Positions 5,916 to 6,649 of a stretch of 6,649 nucleotides of DNA are shown here, piece after piece; position 1 is the stretch's first letter; the number at the start of each line of letters is the position of its first letter. Both the position numbers and the translations under genes were made by a program. The notes under the pieces were generated by a model. That model saw nothing but the letters and a program-made list of their open reading frames with translations. It was not told where the DNA came from and did no database searches. Source of the DNA: Planctomycetota bacterium (GTDB taxonomy: Bacteria > Planctomycetota > MHYJ01 > JACPRB01); the NCBI GenBank assembly GCA_016200125.1, contig JACQFK010000542.1, positions 1-6,649 of the forward strand, given 5' to 3'.

Positions 5916-6244
5916 TCCTCCTTCTCCGGCCGGAGCGAAGCGGAGGACGATCGAAGGCGGATGTCCCGCCGAAGCGGACGCCCGAAGGGCGATGGCGGAG
6001 AGCGCTCCAATCGGTTGGGGCGTGATCGTCGCCTCGCCGGCCGGAGAGAATAATTTTGTGTTATTCGAGCCCGGATAGTTGACATTGGCATGCGGATTGC
6101 TATAATTTCGCTCGAATTAAGGGACCGGATTTCCTCCAGCGAATCTGCCCATCAACAGCGAAACAAGTGGGAACTATTGTCGCGCTGTCGCCGTCGATTG
6201 GGGCGGCCGGACCCTGCATCCGGGTCTCGGAAGGCCCGGTGCAC
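5916..6244 (+). other. 329-base gene-free spacer between tRNA-Gly and tRNA-Thr
   Basis: No gene is supported here. The left part (5917-6046) is hairpin-rich. It has an imperfect stem at 5917-5946, GGCGG/CCGCC at 5956-5970, and CGCCC-GAA-GGGCG at 5979-5991. A competing GGCGG at 5994-5998 could also pair with 5966-5970. The 10-mer CCGGCCGGAG occurs at both ends (5926-5935 and 6037-6046). The middle holds an A/T-rich tract and a strong promoter. The right part (about 6113-6244) is the leader of the thrT-tuf transcript, with only a weak GACCC/GGGTC hairpin (6210-6226). The hairpins may end or process the upstream tRNA transcript, but no U-tract is seen. Confidence 0.6.
6045..6106 (+). promoter_or_regulatory. 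Strong promoter of tRNA-Thr(GGU)-tuf with UP-like element
   Basis: A perfect TTGACA (6079-6084) and perfect TATAAT (6101-6106) are separated by 16 bases. The A/T-rich run at 6045-6070, containing AATAATTTTGTGTTATT, stands out in this G+C-rich DNA. It resembles an UP element bound by the RNA polymerase alpha subunit. Such strength suits tRNA and EF-Tu expression. The start is expected near 6113, giving a leader of about 130 bases before the tRNA. Confidence 0.88.
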
Positions 6245-6319
6245 GCTGGGGTAGCTCAGTGGTGGAGCACGTCCTTGGTAAGGACGAGGTCGCGGGTTCA
6301 AATCCCGTCCCCAGCTCCA
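6245..6319 (+). tRNA. tRNA-Thr(GGU), encoded CCA
   Basis: The acceptor GCTGGGG (6245-6251) pairs with CCCCAGC (6309-6315). The D-loop AGTGGTG keeps the GG pair. The anticodon arm CGTCC/GGACG has loop TTGGTAA and anticodon GGT (6277-6279), reading ACC and ACU. The T-loop is a normal TTCAAAT. The discriminator is T and CCA is encoded at 6317-6319. It lies 60 bases before tuf, as thrT lies before tufB in E. coli. Confidence 0.97.
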
Positions 6320-6362
6320 TGTGGAAGGAAGGCGTTTCGGAAACGCAGTCGGATAGAGAACT

Positions 6363-6368
6363 AGGAGG
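6363..6368 (+). promoter_or_regulatory. Shine-Dalgarno sequence of tuf
   Basis: A perfect AGGAGG lies 11 bases before the tuf ATG, and GGGAG extends it towards the start. It is the strongest ribosome-binding site in the window and fixes the tuf start. Confidence 0.85.
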
Positions 6369-6379
6369 GAGACCCCACC

Positions 6380-6649
6380 ATGGCCAAGGAAAAGTTCAAG
6401 CGCACCAAGCCGCACGTGAGCGTCGGCACGATCGGTCACATTGACCACGGCAAGACGACCCTGACCGCGGCGCTCACCGCCGTGGCGGCCGCGGTGGGCG
6501 GCGGCGTCGTGAAGACGTACGACGAAATCGCCAAGGCGTCCGAGAAAGACGGCCGGCGCGACCCCTCCAAGATCATCACGATCGCGATCTCGCACGTCGA
6601 GTACGAGTCGGAGAAGCGCCACTACGCCCACATCGACTGCCCGGGCCAC
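6380..6649 (+). CDS. tuf: Elongation factor Tu, N-terminal 90 residues, runs off the right edge
   Basis: EF-Tu is the GTPase that carries aminoacyl-tRNA to the ribosomal A site. Visible here are the N-terminus [20 protein letters not shown], the P-loop GHIDHGKTT (19-27), the switch I region (about 45-70), [14 protein letters not shown] (72-85) and the G3 motif DCPGH (86-90). The usual ERGITI-type effector string is replaced by [16 protein letters not shown]. The Thr that coordinates magnesium and GTP is kept (T67), but the Arg-Gly before it is gone. The insert GRRDPS before it and this divergent loop recall planctomycete EF-Tu as I remember it, an unverified link. The protein continues beyond the window. 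The start is set by AGGAGG and by its place after the Thr-tRNA, the tufB position. Confidence 0.97.
   Translation, partial: MAKEKFKRTKPHVSVGTIGHIDHGKTTLTAALTAVAAAVGGGVVKTYDEIAKASEKDGRRDPSKIITIAISHVEYESEKRHYAHIDCPGH

Noticed and set aside
6107..6143. TTCGCT/AGCGAA inverted repeat at the thrT-tuf transcript start
   Set aside because: The left arm lies before the expected start near 6113, so it would not form in RNA; only six pairs.
1..6649. CRISPR array, insertion sequence, phage or defence genes
   Set aside because: No regularly spaced repeats, transposase, integrase or recognisable defence proteins are present; the content is mostly housekeeping.

Overview
The window is high-GC bacterial DNA (my visual impression is about two-thirds G+C) made of two opposed halves. 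The planctomycete-like shape of the EF-Tu fragment, with an effector loop lacking the usual ARGITI string, hints at Planctomycetota or another deep lineage. That is inference only; nothing here fixes the taxon.

The minus-strand half (1 to about 5277), read in its transcription direction, holds: a 527-residue single-pass membrane protein of unknown function with Pro/Ala-rich linkers; a PAS plus HD-GYP sensor/phosphodiesterase with its own near-consensus promoter and a probable frameshift close to its C-terminus; ribH (lumazine synthase) with its own promoter; nusB (antitermination factor); ftsY (SRP receptor); and the start of an endonuclease III-like HhH glycosylase. The glycosylase overlaps ftsY by one base and is interrupted by an in-frame TAG. 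ribH, nusB, ftsY and the glycosylase are closely spaced and probably co-transcribed. A strong hairpin separates ribH from nusB, and a purine-rich quasi-tandem repeat separates nusB from ftsY.

The plus-strand half (about 5363 to 6649) is a translation operon in the order tRNA-Thr(UGU), tRNA-Tyr(GUA), tRNA-Gly(UCC), tRNA-Thr(GGU), tuf. This is the same order as the Escherichia coli thrU-tyrU-glyT-thrT-tufB operon. All four tRNAs encode their CCA end. One sigma70-type promoter precedes the first tRNA. A second, close to perfect consensus and preceded by an A/T-rich UP-like tract, drives the last tRNA and tuf. The spacers between the tRNAs are long and rich in hairpins, and one hairpin resembles the ribH-nusB hairpin.

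I see no CRISPR array, insertion sequence or defence system. The most unusual points are: the tRNA-Thr(UGU) elbow, where D-loop and T-loop changes look coordinated; the EF-Tu effector loop; two interrupted reading frames; the related hairpins; and the uncharacterised membrane protein.
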